The notes beneath the pieces are model-generated. The model was not told the DNA's origin. It did no database searches and saw only the letters and a program-made list of their open reading frames with translations. A program made the translations under genes and the position numbers. Shown here one piece after another: positions 8,681 through 15,974 of a stretch of 44,008 nt of DNA (the stretch's first letter is position 1; every line of letters starts with the position of its first letter). The DNA comes from Thermoplasmatota archaeon (lineage in GTDB: Archaea; Thermoplasmatota; E2; DHVEG-1): the NCBI GenBank assembly GCA_025457885.1, contig JALOTN010000008.1, positions 1 through 44,008 of the forward strand, given 5' to 3'.

Positions 8681-9379
8681 ATGAAGAATACAGTGGTTGT
8701 AGTGGGAGTAAGTCTCTGTGCTGTGGTTCTTCTTGTTCTGGGTTCATTGAGTACTGTGGTGGGGTATCAATCAGTCCAGACCTCACAACAGAATCTTATC
8801 AATGAGAGAATCAACCAGAGGGAGTTGTTATTCCAGACCATTGTTGATATTGCCAATAACAAGGAGATTCAACGAATCATTCTCAAATCCCAGATGAGTA
8901 GAGGGATATTCCCACCATCAGAATTTCCTGTTGTAACGAAGAACCAAATCAGGCAGATGTATTTCATTGGGTTGATTCTGTCAAAGGTTATCAGTAAATC
9001 AAGGATTCAATCAATGTTAGAGAAGTATCAATTAAGTAATCAGGAAATGCAGAAGGAGATATCTTCTGTCGTTGAAAAGGATGCGACATTCAATGAAGAA
9101 ATTATCCAATTGTCTGCCTTGAAGTGTGATTGCCAAGATAGAAATTATAAAAATGATTCAATCATTGATAGTATTTGTTTTACTCTTTTTGTTATAATGA
9201 TGGTGTTCTGCTTTGGTCCGCTAATGATTTTACAAGGTATATTGTATATTTTTAAGTATTCATTTTGGAATCTATATTTATTCCTCTATTATACAATTGG
9301 AGCACCTTTTCTTATTATCGCAGGTTCTTGTATAATCATGATGAAGATTCTAAAATGTTGGCCTTTTTATGATGTTTGA
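8681..9379 (+). CDS. Membrane protein with exported helical N-domain
   Basis: 232 residues from the ATG at 8681; the frame extends upstream but overlaps the previous gene. Residues 5-27 form a signal-like helix (VVVVGVSLCAVVLLVLGSL). An exported helical domain of about 130 residues follows, with INQRELLFQTIVDIANNKEI and a CDC cluster near residue 151. Two or three transmembrane helices (about 165-225) end the protein. From memory similar N-domains recur in Thermoplasmatota genomes, but no function is known. The gene is AT-rich compared with the peptidase genes downstream and abuts the next gene with a gap of only 11 bases, suggesting one transcript. Confidence 0.75.
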   Translation: MKNTVVVVGVSLCAVVLLVLGSLSTVVGYQSVQTSQQNLINERINQRELLFQTIVDIANNKEIQRIILKSQMSRGIFPPSEFPVVTKNQIRQMYFIGLILSKVISKSRIQSMLEKYQLSNQEMQKEISSVVEKDATFNEEIIQLSALKCDCQDRNYKNDSIIDSICFTLFVIMMVFCFGPLMILQGILYIFKYSFWNLYLFLYYTIGAPFLIIAGSCIIMMKILKCWPFYDV

Positions 9380-9390
9380 GGTGTAATCAT

Positions 9391-10230
9391 ATGATAAGTA
9401 AATGGTTGGCGGTTGGAATCATTCTCTTGTTCGTTGGTGTCACCTTAGCACCAACTATCAACTTCTACATTGTGAAGGCATCCCAAGATGATGACCTTGT
9501 GGAAGTCACCACCCAAGCCTGTGGCATCAAAGGATATGGGAATACCACCGTGAAACTCACCAGAGAACAGTACCAGAACCTAGAATCGTATCTGGTTGAT
9601 TTCAGAGCTAGGTTAAATCAGACAACAACAAGAGAGGAAGCTGTTCCTATCTTCAAGGATGCAGTGATGGAGTTGGATAAGTATGGGTTGTTGCCAAGAG
9701 GGATGAGTGTTGAAAGAGCACAACGATTGGTCTCTTATGATTTAATGAAAAATACACCCAAATTGCAATCTAGAATTGTAGGTATGAATTTTTTGTGTTT
9801 AGTCACCGGACAACTCAATTATGCAGATTTTGTACCATTATTTGTCTTACCTTTACTTTTGAGTATACCTGTTGTTATTTTTATTATTGGCTTATTTGCA
9901 TTAATGATAGGAGCTTTGTTCCACGATCAAAATTTATTTGTATTTGTTGCTTTAACTCTTATTTCACTATATGGAAGATTTATAGAAAGGATGATTCAAT
10001 GTTCACACTTCATCCCCGTTTCTTTATTCAGTTATACCGGTCCCCTTTGGTGTGGTCGTAATCCAGTTGGTTGGCTCGCTTCAGTGGGATTACTCGGTTT
10101 CCAATCATGGAATGGAATCTTTTCAACACTTACTACTATTTTTGGTTTCACAGGATTAAAATTATTTACATTATATGATGAAGAAACATTCTTCATTGGA
10201 ACAGCATTGTATCTTAAAATCGAAATCTAG
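9391..10230 (+). CDS. Membrane protein with exported N-domain, lineage-restricted family
   Basis: 279 residues from the ATG at 9391, preceded by GAGGTG; a TTG 15 bases earlier is unlikely to be the start. A signal peptide (WLAVGIILLFVGVTLAPTI) leads to an exported region of about 110 residues with TQACGIKGYGNTTVKL and LTREQYQNLESYLVDFRA. About three transmembrane segments follow between 145 and 200, then hydrophobic segments to the end. The pattern of exported helical domain plus C-terminal helices mirrors the previous gene. From memory this N-domain recurs in Thermoplasmatota genomes, often in several copies. Function unknown; it could be a surface sensor or assembly factor. Confidence 0.75.
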   Translation: MISKWLAVGIILLFVGVTLAPTINFYIVKASQDDDLVEVTTQACGIKGYGNTTVKLTREQYQNLESYLVDFRARLNQTTTREEAVPIFKDAVMELDKYGLLPRGMSVERAQRLVSYDLMKNTPKLQSRIVGMNFLCLVTGQLNYADFVPLFVLPLLLSIPVVIFIIGLFALMIGALFHDQNLFVFVALTLISLYGRFIERMIQCSHFIPVSLFSYTGPLWCGRNPVGWLASVGLLGFQSWNGIFSTLTTIFGFTGLKLFTLYDEETFFIGTALYLKIEI

Positions 10231-10635
10231 CATTGTAGTCAAGTTTGATTAATTGATAAAATATCTTTCCTGGGTTCTACTCCAGAGCTGTTGTTATATG
10301 AAAATAGTCCATCTGAAATTGTCTGAAATGATGTCTGAATCTATCTTCTGAATGCTGAGGCACAACCAAAACCTCAACAAAAGCCTATACCCGACCTGAT
10401 GGTGGATTCAACAGACGATCAGATAAGACTACTAGAGATATAACGGGAGATTCTTAGATAGAAAACAACCAAAGAAACACCTAAAAATACCCCTCCAGAC
10501 CAGCATTTCCAATGAAAAACTTATGTCTGGTTCATAATAAGCCTCTCCTGATATTATGACCCCTATTTTAGACCATAATATTTAATTACTCCTGAACTAT
10601 AATATAGTGTAATAAAATAGGGGGTTTAAAATAAA
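10231..10635. other. Gene-free stretch with a decayed ORF and short repeats
   Basis: No convincing gene. Four TCTGAA copies begin at 10312, 10322, 10334 and 10347. A short frame from 10351 to 10443 reads NAEAQPKPQQKPIPDLMV and ends in TAA; it looks coding but has no start and may be a relic of a longer gene. The last 75 bases hold the promoter of the peptidase gene. Confidence 0.4.
10560..10623. promoter_or_regulatory. Nested inverted repeats around the C25 peptidase promoter
   Basis: CCCCTATTTTA at 10560-10570 and TAAAATAGGGG at 10613-10623 are exact inverted copies, 11 bp each, 42 bases apart. Between them, ACTATAATATAGT (10596-10608) is itself a dyad (ACTAT, AAT, ATAGT) and overlaps the best TATA candidate, centred near 10602. 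A transcript start near 10628 would give a leader of only about 8 nt before the ATG at 10636. The layout suggests an operator for a dimeric regulator. Confidence 0.5.
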
Positions 10636-13125
10636 ATGAAGAAAATAACAATTCTATTTATTGTAGGGATTCTAATAGGTTCCACCCTAGGGGCCATTGG
10701 AACACAAGGCAAGCAAGGAACACCACAGTCGCTCTCAGAGCATCTTACGACTCCAACCATCCAAAAACAAACAGTGAACAATGACGGATATCTCTTAATT
10801 GAACTTACTGAGACATCAACCTTCCAGACCGCACCAGGAGAACCACAAGTGCCAAAGATCGTTCGTACCATCGAACTTCCATTTGGTGCAACCGATATTT
10901 GTGTTTCTCTCACACCACAAAATATCATGACTCAACAGATTTACTATGAGATTCGACCCGCACAACAGATGGTGCCCCTCACCGAGGAAGCCCAAAGCAT
11001 CGCTGCTTCATCTACCGTAAAAGACGCTACGGTGTATGCGATGACCACCCCGTATCCTGAGACCTGGTTTACGACCTCTATCGGTGTTGGTTTGAACAAA
11101 AACAATGAACATGTCACTTTTGTCTCCGTCCATTATTATCCCATTCGATACATCCCTGCGACCGGGACACTTCAGATTGCCACTGACGCAGACCTTTCGA
11201 TAACCTATACTGCACCAACACAGAGCCCTTTCCCCGTGAAAAGCGAATATAACATGGTCATCATCGCACCAAAATCCTTTGAGAAAGCACTTCAACCACT
11301 GATTGAACATAAAAACAGCCATGGAGTCCAAACCATCCTGAAGACAACCGAGGACATCTACAATGAATTTACTGGTGTTGACAAACCTGAGAAGATTAAA
11401 TACTTCATAAGAAACGCAATTGAAACTTGGGGTGTCGAATACGTCCTGTTAGTCGGTGGATTAAAGAACATGGTATTTGCAAAACCTCGTGACAACCCAA
11501 ATGAGGGATCTACAGGATGGCATCTGCCTGTTCGGTACACCAATCTTTTCGACAACCCGAAATTCCCGTTAAACTCAGAAAGCACCCTCTATGACCCCGG
11601 GGTTCTCAGTGACTTATACTACGCAGATATCTATGAAGCAGGAGGAAACTTCTCCAGCTGGGACCCCAATGGCGACGGCATCTTTGCTGCATGGAGGATG
11701 GAGGGACATGAAAACGACACAGATATCGACATGTACCCTGATGTCGCTCTTGGCCGGCTTGCCTGTGTCAGCGTTTCTGAGGTCCGCACCGTTGTAAAGA
11801 AAATCATCACCTACGAAACAACTACCTACGGAGCAGAATGGTTCAAGAAAATGACGGTTATCAGTGGAGACGGGTTCCTTGACCAGGAGGATCTCAACAT
11901 CCTGTGGGACACCACTGGACTGCCGACGGGGACCTATACGATTTATGCACAAAGCAGTAATCCCTCCGCAGAATATGGTCCAATCGAGACCATCAACGTC
12001 ACCGTGGATAAGACCCAAGCAACGAACCTTACCTTCAACCATGATGATCACCTCCGTATTCATGAATACCCAGGATTACCGATTGCGGAGATCGTGACCG
12101 TATCGGAAGGAAACATCCTAGGAAACACCGATTTTACCTATGTCCCTGCAGAAAATGAGGCGTATTGTAATGAGTTCTATTTCTGGGCGAACATGAGTTA
12201 TCTGTCTGGTGTGCTGACCATCCGGGGAAAAAGCTATGATCCGAAACCCTATGGGAATCTCAGCAGCATTCATGTCTGGATAAAAAACAGTGCAGACACC
12301 ATTGTCTTCGAAGACTGGCGTAATAATACAGAGATGTACTACGAAGGTGAATACACAACCGGTGAACAAGCATTACTAGGGCGTGGTGGAGCCTTATATT
12401 ACATGCCTGAAGAATTCGACCGTGAAATCATCTGGGCATCCAATGGGTTGTTTACCAACCCTGAAGACGTCATCGAAGCCTGGACTGAGGGAGCGGGATT
12501 CATGTTTATCTCTGGTCACGGTAGCCCGAATGTCTGGGCGGACCACTACCCGGGAGTGCCCGGGAACCGGAAATATGGAAGCGTTGACGGATTATCAGTC
12601 ACCACCTTGCGTCCCTGGCCACCGTTTTTTGAGCGACCGATGTTTCCCATGGACACCATCCGAAATGAGGAAAAACTCCCCATAACGGTTATTGGAGGAT
12701 GCCATAACAGCCAGTTCAACGTCACTATGGTCTATGGGTTCCTTGAGGGGATGATTTACATCTTCCCGAATTTCCCGCAGATGCATATGTGGTGCCATGG
12801 ACAACCGGTCCCTGAAACATTCAGCTGGCGGCTCGTTCGAAACCCCCATGGTGGTTCGATTGCAACGATGGGAAACACCGGACTGGGATACGGGATGCCT
12901 GGCGTTGATCTCACCACGGGTGGTGGAGACGGGTGGATTACCATTGAGTTCTTCAAACAATATGGAGCAGAGGGACTCGATGTCCTTGGGCAGGCGTATC
13001 AACAGACACTTACCGCCTACATCAACACCTTTGATATGACCGACCTTGCAGCTGGTCATCCGAAATCCGTTCAACAATGGGTGTTGCTTGGGGACCCTTC
13101 ATTAAAAATCGGTGGTTACGAATAA
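10636..13125 (+). CDS. Secreted C25 (gingipain-like) cysteine peptidase
   Basis: 829 residues. Signal peptide about 1-26. Residues about 40-195 look like the C25 propeptide (YLLIELTETSTFQTAPGEP, ELPFGATD). The catalytic region starts near 205 (YNMVIIAPKSFEKALQPLIE) and contains GDGIFAAW, an LGRLA motif, the histidine motif FISGHGSPNVW with His628, and the cysteine motif TVIGGCHNSQFN with Cys689. This is the clan CD His-Cys dyad. The His-Cys spacing of 61 exceeds the roughly 33 I recall for gingipain R. An insert with Ig-like strands lies between about 430 and 560. The C-terminus ends QQWVLLGDPSLKIGG, usual for the family, with no anchor. It should digest extracellular protein; substrate specificity cannot be read from sequence. 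Confidence 0.92.
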   Translation: MKKITILFIVGILIGSTLGAIGTQGKQGTPQSLSEHLTTPTIQKQTVNNDGYLLIELTETSTFQTAPGEPQVPKIVRTIELPFGATDICVSLTPQNIMTQQIYYEIRPAQQMVPLTEEAQSIAASSTVKDATVYAMTTPYPETWFTTSIGVGLNKNNEHVTFVSVHYYPIRYIPATGTLQIATDADLSITYTAPTQSPFPVKSEYNMVIIAPKSFEKALQPLIEHKNSHGVQTILKTTEDIYNEFTGVDKPEKIKYFIRNAIETWGVEYVLLVGGLKNMVFAKPRDNPNEGSTGWHLPVRYTNLFDNPKFPLNSESTLYDPGVLSDLYYADIYEAGGNFSSWDPNGDGIFAAWRMEGHENDTDIDMYPDVALGRLACVSVSEVRTVVKKIITYETTTYGAEWFKKMTVISGDGFLDQEDLNILWDTTGLPTGTYTIYAQSSNPSAEYGPIETINVTVDKTQATNLTFNHDDHLRIHEYPGLPIAEIVTVSEGNILGNTDFTYVPAENEAYCNEFYFWANMSYLSGVLTIRGKSYDPKPYGNLSSIHVWIKNSADTIVFEDWRNNTEMYYEGEYTTGEQALLGRGGALYYMPEEFDREIIWASNGLFTNPEDVIEAWTEGAGFMFISGHGSPNVWADHYPGVPGNRKYGSVDGLSVTTLRPWPPFFERPMFPMDTIRNEEKLPITVIGGCHNSQFNVTMVYGFLEGMIYIFPNFPQMHMWCHGQPVPETFSWRLVRNPHGGSIATMGNTGLGYGMPGVDLTTGGGDGWITIEFFKQYGAEGLDVLGQAYQQTLTAYINTFDMTDLAAGHPKSVQQWVLLGDPSLKIGGYE

Positions 13126-13133
13126 CCCCACCA

Positions 13134-13154
13134 TTTTTTTTCTTTTTTTTTTTT
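13134..13154 (+). terminator. T-tract after the C25 gene
   Basis: Seven T, T, C, then twelve T residues begin about 9 bases after the stop codon. It serves the forward gene; the convergent gene ends at 13172. Confidence 0.55.
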
Positions 13155-13171
13155 CTGTTAATGATTTAGGG

Positions 13172-13537
13172 TTATTTTCGAAGATGACAGACCTTTATTA
13201 AATCCTTGAATTGACCTTCGTTCAATCCAATTCCTCTCAGGCCATCAACCCGTTCAACTATGTTTCCTTTTTCAAAAAAGATAATAGTGGGATAGACTTC
13301 AACAGCGTATCGGTTGCAAAGATGTGGGTAGTCGTCAACATCCATTAAAAAGCATTCATAGTGTGTTTCCTTAGCACATCGCTCGTAAATCGATAGGAAT
13401 CTCTGAGAGAAGGGACACCATGCTGCGTAGAACAAGATGAAACAGTGGTCTTTCGTCTGAAGGATTTTTTCTAGTTCTTGTTCTGATTTGATAAGAGTGC
13501 ATTTTTCAATATTGTTCCTGGGCTCTTTCCATTTCAT
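13172..13537 (-). CDS. Thioredoxin-like protein with CxxS active site
   Basis: 121 residues. Thioredoxin fold: an FILFYAAWCPFSQRF active-site segment after the first beta strands and a cis-proline at VEVYPTIIFF. The motif is Cys41-Pro-Phe-Ser44, so the resolving cysteine is replaced by serine. In known CxxS proteins this favours disulfide isomerisation, mixed-disulfide formation or (de)glutathionylation-like chemistry rather than reduction. No signal peptide is seen, so it is cytoplasmic. Its ATG overlaps the stop codon of the upstream CDGSH gene as ATGA, which indicates translational coupling. Extra cysteines at 13, 32 and in the C-terminal half could form the second thiol. Confidence 0.88.
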   Translation of the reverse strand: MKWKEPRNNIEKCTLIKSEQELEKILQTKDHCFILFYAAWCPFSQRFLSIYERCAKETHYECFLMDVDDYPHLCNRYAVEVYPTIIFFEKGNIVERVDGLRGIGLNEGQFKDLIKVCHLRK

Positions 13538-14220
13538 TGTTTCTCCTCAGGGTAATGACTGCTGTCGCAAAATGGTTTGTTTTGAGATTTCCCACATCGG
13601 CACAGGGTGATCCGATTCTGCGGCTTGTATCGTTTCCCATTTGTTGATTCGATTGGTATTCCTCCGCGGACCCAGAGTGGTCCATGGACCCCGATGGAGG
13701 GGTCTTCGATGACGACGATGGATGGTTCGAAGGTTGGTTCTATTAGTTTTTTTGTTATGGTGTCGATGAGGGTGAGTCTACCAGATGGGCAGTCTGCTGC
13801 TTCTTCGATTGCTATTTTTTTATCTCCTGGTTTGTCCGAGGTAAGAATAAGGTTCCAGATGCCTCCCGCACGATGGCAGAACCGGGCTGATGCACAGAGG
13901 TCCTTTGCATCAATTAATGAGAGCGTGGGTCCATCGAGTCGTACAGTGTTTTTGTTATAGTCGGTATGATGGGCTGTTTCTGTGCCATTGAAGTTGGTTT
14001 TGATATGAGTACCATCACAGAATGGTTTGTCTTGTGATTGACCGCATCGACAAAGTGCGTAGGAGTCCTTTGTTGGGAATGTTCTGTCGTCTTGCCATTC
14101 GCAGGAGTCCCCTTTGCGGTCATAGAGGATTGTTTTTTGGCTGAGGGGAGTACTTCCGTTGATGAGATAAGGACCGTTGTTACAGATGGTGATGAGATGT
14201 TTTTTTTCTGTCGATGTCAT
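13534..14220 (-). CDS. CDGSH iron-sulfur protein with two CDGSH sites
   Basis: 228 residues from the ATG at 14220, which follows GGAG; an upstream in-frame ATG at 14268 only adds a lysine-rich stretch. The first CDGSH site is CRCGQSQDKPFCDGTH (Cys57, Cys59, Cys68, His72). The middle region has conserved cysteines (Cys109, FCHRAGG with Cys115, Cys144), typical of the Fer4_19-like insert in such proteins. The second site is CRCGKSQNKPFCDSSH (Cys207, Cys209, Cys218, His222), with Ser in place of Gly. These 3Cys-1His sites bind [2Fe-2S] clusters. It is probably cytoplasmic and involved in redox or cluster transfer. The thioredoxin-like gene overlaps its 3' end by four bases, so the pair likely works together. 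Confidence 0.92.
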   Translation of the reverse strand: MTSTEKKHLITICNNGPYLINGSTPLSQKTILYDRKGDSCEWQDDRTFPTKDSYALCRCGQSQDKPFCDGTHIKTNFNGTETAHHTDYNKNTVRLDGPTLSLIDAKDLCASARFCHRAGGIWNLILTSDKPGDKKIAIEEAADCPSGRLTLIDTITKKLIEPTFEPSIVVIEDPSIGVHGPLWVRGGIPIESTNGKRYKPQNRITLCRCGKSQNKPFCDSSHYPEEKQ

Positions 14221-14424
14221 TGATGGTCTCCTTTTTTTTTTTATTTTTTTTATTGATAAGTTAATCACCGTCTATGGTGAGTTTTTGAAAGATTATTTTG
14301 GTCATGAGAGGTTGCGTGTTTATCTTTTTTGTGGCTTTGTGGTCTTTTTACGTTGGTTTTCTTATAATTTTTATGATATCATTATAACATAAAATATCGA
14401 CAATAAGTAAAGAGAATATAAGAA

Positions 14425-14434
14425 ATATTTATAA
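14425..14434 (+). promoter_or_regulatory. TATA box of the Fn3 lipoprotein gene
   Basis: ATATTTATAA lies about 25 bases before the expected start site near 14456. GGAGG at 14457-14461 then serves as ribosome-binding site for the ATG at 14471, so the leader is very short. The 250-base gap to the divergent CDGSH gene otherwise shows only AT-rich DNA. Confidence 0.5.
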
Positions 14435-14470
14435 CACGACCATCCTTTCTCCCTATGGAGGAAACAACAC

Positions 14471-15628
14471 ATGAAAGAAAAAAAAATCATACCTATTATG
14501 ATAGCAGCTGTCGTCATCAGCATCTCGTGCTTCTCTGGCTGTGTCGGACCCTGGGCTGTTGATACCTACGGATGGGAACATATCAACCTCGAAGGAACCG
14601 CGGTGAGACTCTGGGGGCAACTTACCGTAAGTGAATCCTCAGATAACTGGAACGAAGGATTCGCCTGGGACACCCAATATCACCAAAACTGGGAGGACTA
14701 CGCCTACCATGTCTGGGCAGACAACCATGCAGGCCTCGGACTGTTTTCCGTCGACATCGAGAATCTCAGCCGCACTCAAGAGTACCACTACCGAGCCTAC
14801 GGAGAATACCTCAAAGGAGCAAGCCAATACCGCGCTGGAGCAGACCTCACCTTCATCCCTGGTGGACCACGGGTCGTTACCGATAATGCATCTAGCATTG
14901 GTTTTACCCAAACAACCCTCAATGGAAACCTCTGGCATATGGGCGGAGCGGCATCCTGCACGGTCTATTTCCTCTATGGAACCGATGAAAACTCTCTTAA
15001 CCATCAGACCCCCCCTGAAACAAAAACAACGATCGGACCTTTCACCGCCACCCTCACCGATCTGACCACCAATGTCACTATCTTCTACAAGGCGGTCGCA
15101 GAAAACGATGCAGACACCTGGTCTGGAGTCATCATGAAAGTCACCCCCGGACAACCCCTCGTCATCTCCAGACAACCCGCAGAAATAGGCAAAGACCATG
15201 CAATCCTCAAAGCAGAGCTCTGGGAGACCGGAGGTACACCTACCTGTAACGTCTGGTTCATCTACAGCGACACAAGTCCCAATCAACTTGACCAATCCAC
15301 ACCCCCACAACTCATGAACACCACGGGAGTCTTCCAAGCGTATCTTGCCAACCTCACCGCCAGTACCACCTATTGGTATCGAGCAGTTGGCGATAACGGA
15401 GTCGCACAAGGAATGGGAGAAATCATCGAATTTAGCACCACACCCACCGCTGAAATCAGAACCACGGGAGAACTTGGTAAACTCTACAAACCACAGAAAA
15501 ACACCATTGATGAGGATCTTGCTTCCAAGATCCCCGCACGATACCTCACCATCCTCGAAAAATATCCAGTGCTCCTCAAACTTCTCCAGCAGCCCCGCAT
15601 CAAAGCATTTCTGATGCATCTCCTCTAA
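14471..15628 (+). CDS. Lipoprotein with fibronectin III-like repeats
   Basis: 385 residues. The N-terminus has a hydrophobic core and the lipobox CFSGC with the lipidated cysteine near position 24, so it is anchored to the outer face of the membrane. After a unique domain (about 25-130) come two related repeats of about 95 residues: each has a T-x-L-N/K-x-x-L-W strand, a CTVYFLYG or CNVWFIYS strand, and an F-Y-K/R-A-V strand. This is a fibronectin III-like pattern. The last 55 residues are helical and not repeat-like. It lies between two secreted peptidases and may hold or present surface proteins, which is inference. GGAGG precedes the start at good spacing. Confidence 0.82.
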   Translation: MKEKKIIPIMIAAVVISISCFSGCVGPWAVDTYGWEHINLEGTAVRLWGQLTVSESSDNWNEGFAWDTQYHQNWEDYAYHVWADNHAGLGLFSVDIENLSRTQEYHYRAYGEYLKGASQYRAGADLTFIPGGPRVVTDNASSIGFTQTTLNGNLWHMGGAASCTVYFLYGTDENSLNHQTPPETKTTIGPFTATLTDLTTNVTIFYKAVAENDADTWSGVIMKVTPGQPLVISRQPAEIGKDHAILKAELWETGGTPTCNVWFIYSDTSPNQLDQSTPPQLMNTTGVFQAYLANLTASTTYWYRAVGDNGVAQGMGEIIEFSTTPTAEIRTTGELGKLYKPQKNTIDEDLASKIPARYLTILEKYPVLLKLLQQPRIKAFLMHLL

Positions 15629-15642
15629 ACCCCACCAACATC

Positions 15643-15656
15643 TTTTTTTTTTTTTT
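15643..15656 (+). terminator. T-tract after the Fn3 lipoprotein gene
   Basis: Fourteen consecutive T residues lie 15 bases after the stop codon, a strong U-tract terminator candidate. Confidence 0.55.
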
Positions 15657-15809
15657 AAACTTTTTTCATAGAATCGCAAAACATCATCTGTTGCTCCAAA
15701 TATCAGAACACATTTACAAGACAATCTAATCAAATAGCTGATTAATTAGAAAAAAATAAAAAAATACTACCCTTAAACATCAATTTGTTCAACTAATTGC
15801 AAAAAACTC

Positions 15810-15817
15810 TTTTATAT
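15810..15817 (+). promoter_or_regulatory. TATA box of the PPC/C25-like peptidase gene
   Basis: TTTTATAT is the best TATA match upstream of the gene and predicts a start near 15840 with an unusually long leader for this window. Confidence 0.45.
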
Positions 15818-15850
15818 CCAAAAAAACATAGTTCATTGCTAGCGGAGAAT

Positions 15851-15943
15851 ATGAAGGGGATCCCGCTGAAAAAATCATCGGATTACAGCGGAACACGGTG
15901 GATTATATATGAATGTCAGAAACGATTCTTTTCAATTCTCTAA
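15851..15943 (+). other. Possible upstream ORF 1 (30 codons)
   Basis: ATG at 15851 follows GGAG by a few bases and opens a 30-codon frame beginning MKGIPLKKSSDYSG and ending at a TAA. It lies wholly in the leader of the peptidase gene. It may be a regulatory leader ORF or chance. Confidence 0.25.
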
Positions 15944-15974
15944 GAATGATGAAAAATTGGAGGAACAAAAATGA
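15909..15974 (+). other. Possible upstream ORF 2 overlapping the peptidase start
   Basis: ATG at 15909 opens a 21-codon frame (MNVRNDSFQFSKNDEKLEEQ then K) whose TGA overlaps the peptidase ATG as ATGA. Such overlap usually couples translation. It also overlaps upstream ORF 1 in another frame. Confidence 0.3.

Larger units (their letters stand above)
15629..15970. other. Intergenic region with terminator, promoter and upstream ORFs
   Basis: The first part holds a 14-T tract at 15643-15656, the likely terminator of the lipoprotein gene. The middle is AT-rich without coding signal. TTTTATAT at 15810-15817 is the probable TATA box of the peptidase gene, placing the start near 15840 and leaving a leader of about 130 nt that carries two short ORFs. 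Confidence 0.5.

Noticed and set aside
10560-10623. Inverted repeats as ends of a miniature mobile element
   Set aside because: The enclosed 42 bases are too short, there is no target duplication, and the repeats centre on the promoter, so regulation is the simpler reading.
14639-15733. Long reverse frame of 364 codons opposite the lipoprotein gene
   Set aside because: It lies in the shadow of a well-supported forward gene with signal peptide, lipobox and repeats, and its sequence is low-complexity and cysteine/glycine-rich with no recognisable family.
15851-15943. The 30-codon leader frame as an independent gene
   Set aside because: It has no recognisable protein features and overlaps another short frame; kept only as a possible regulatory leader ORF.
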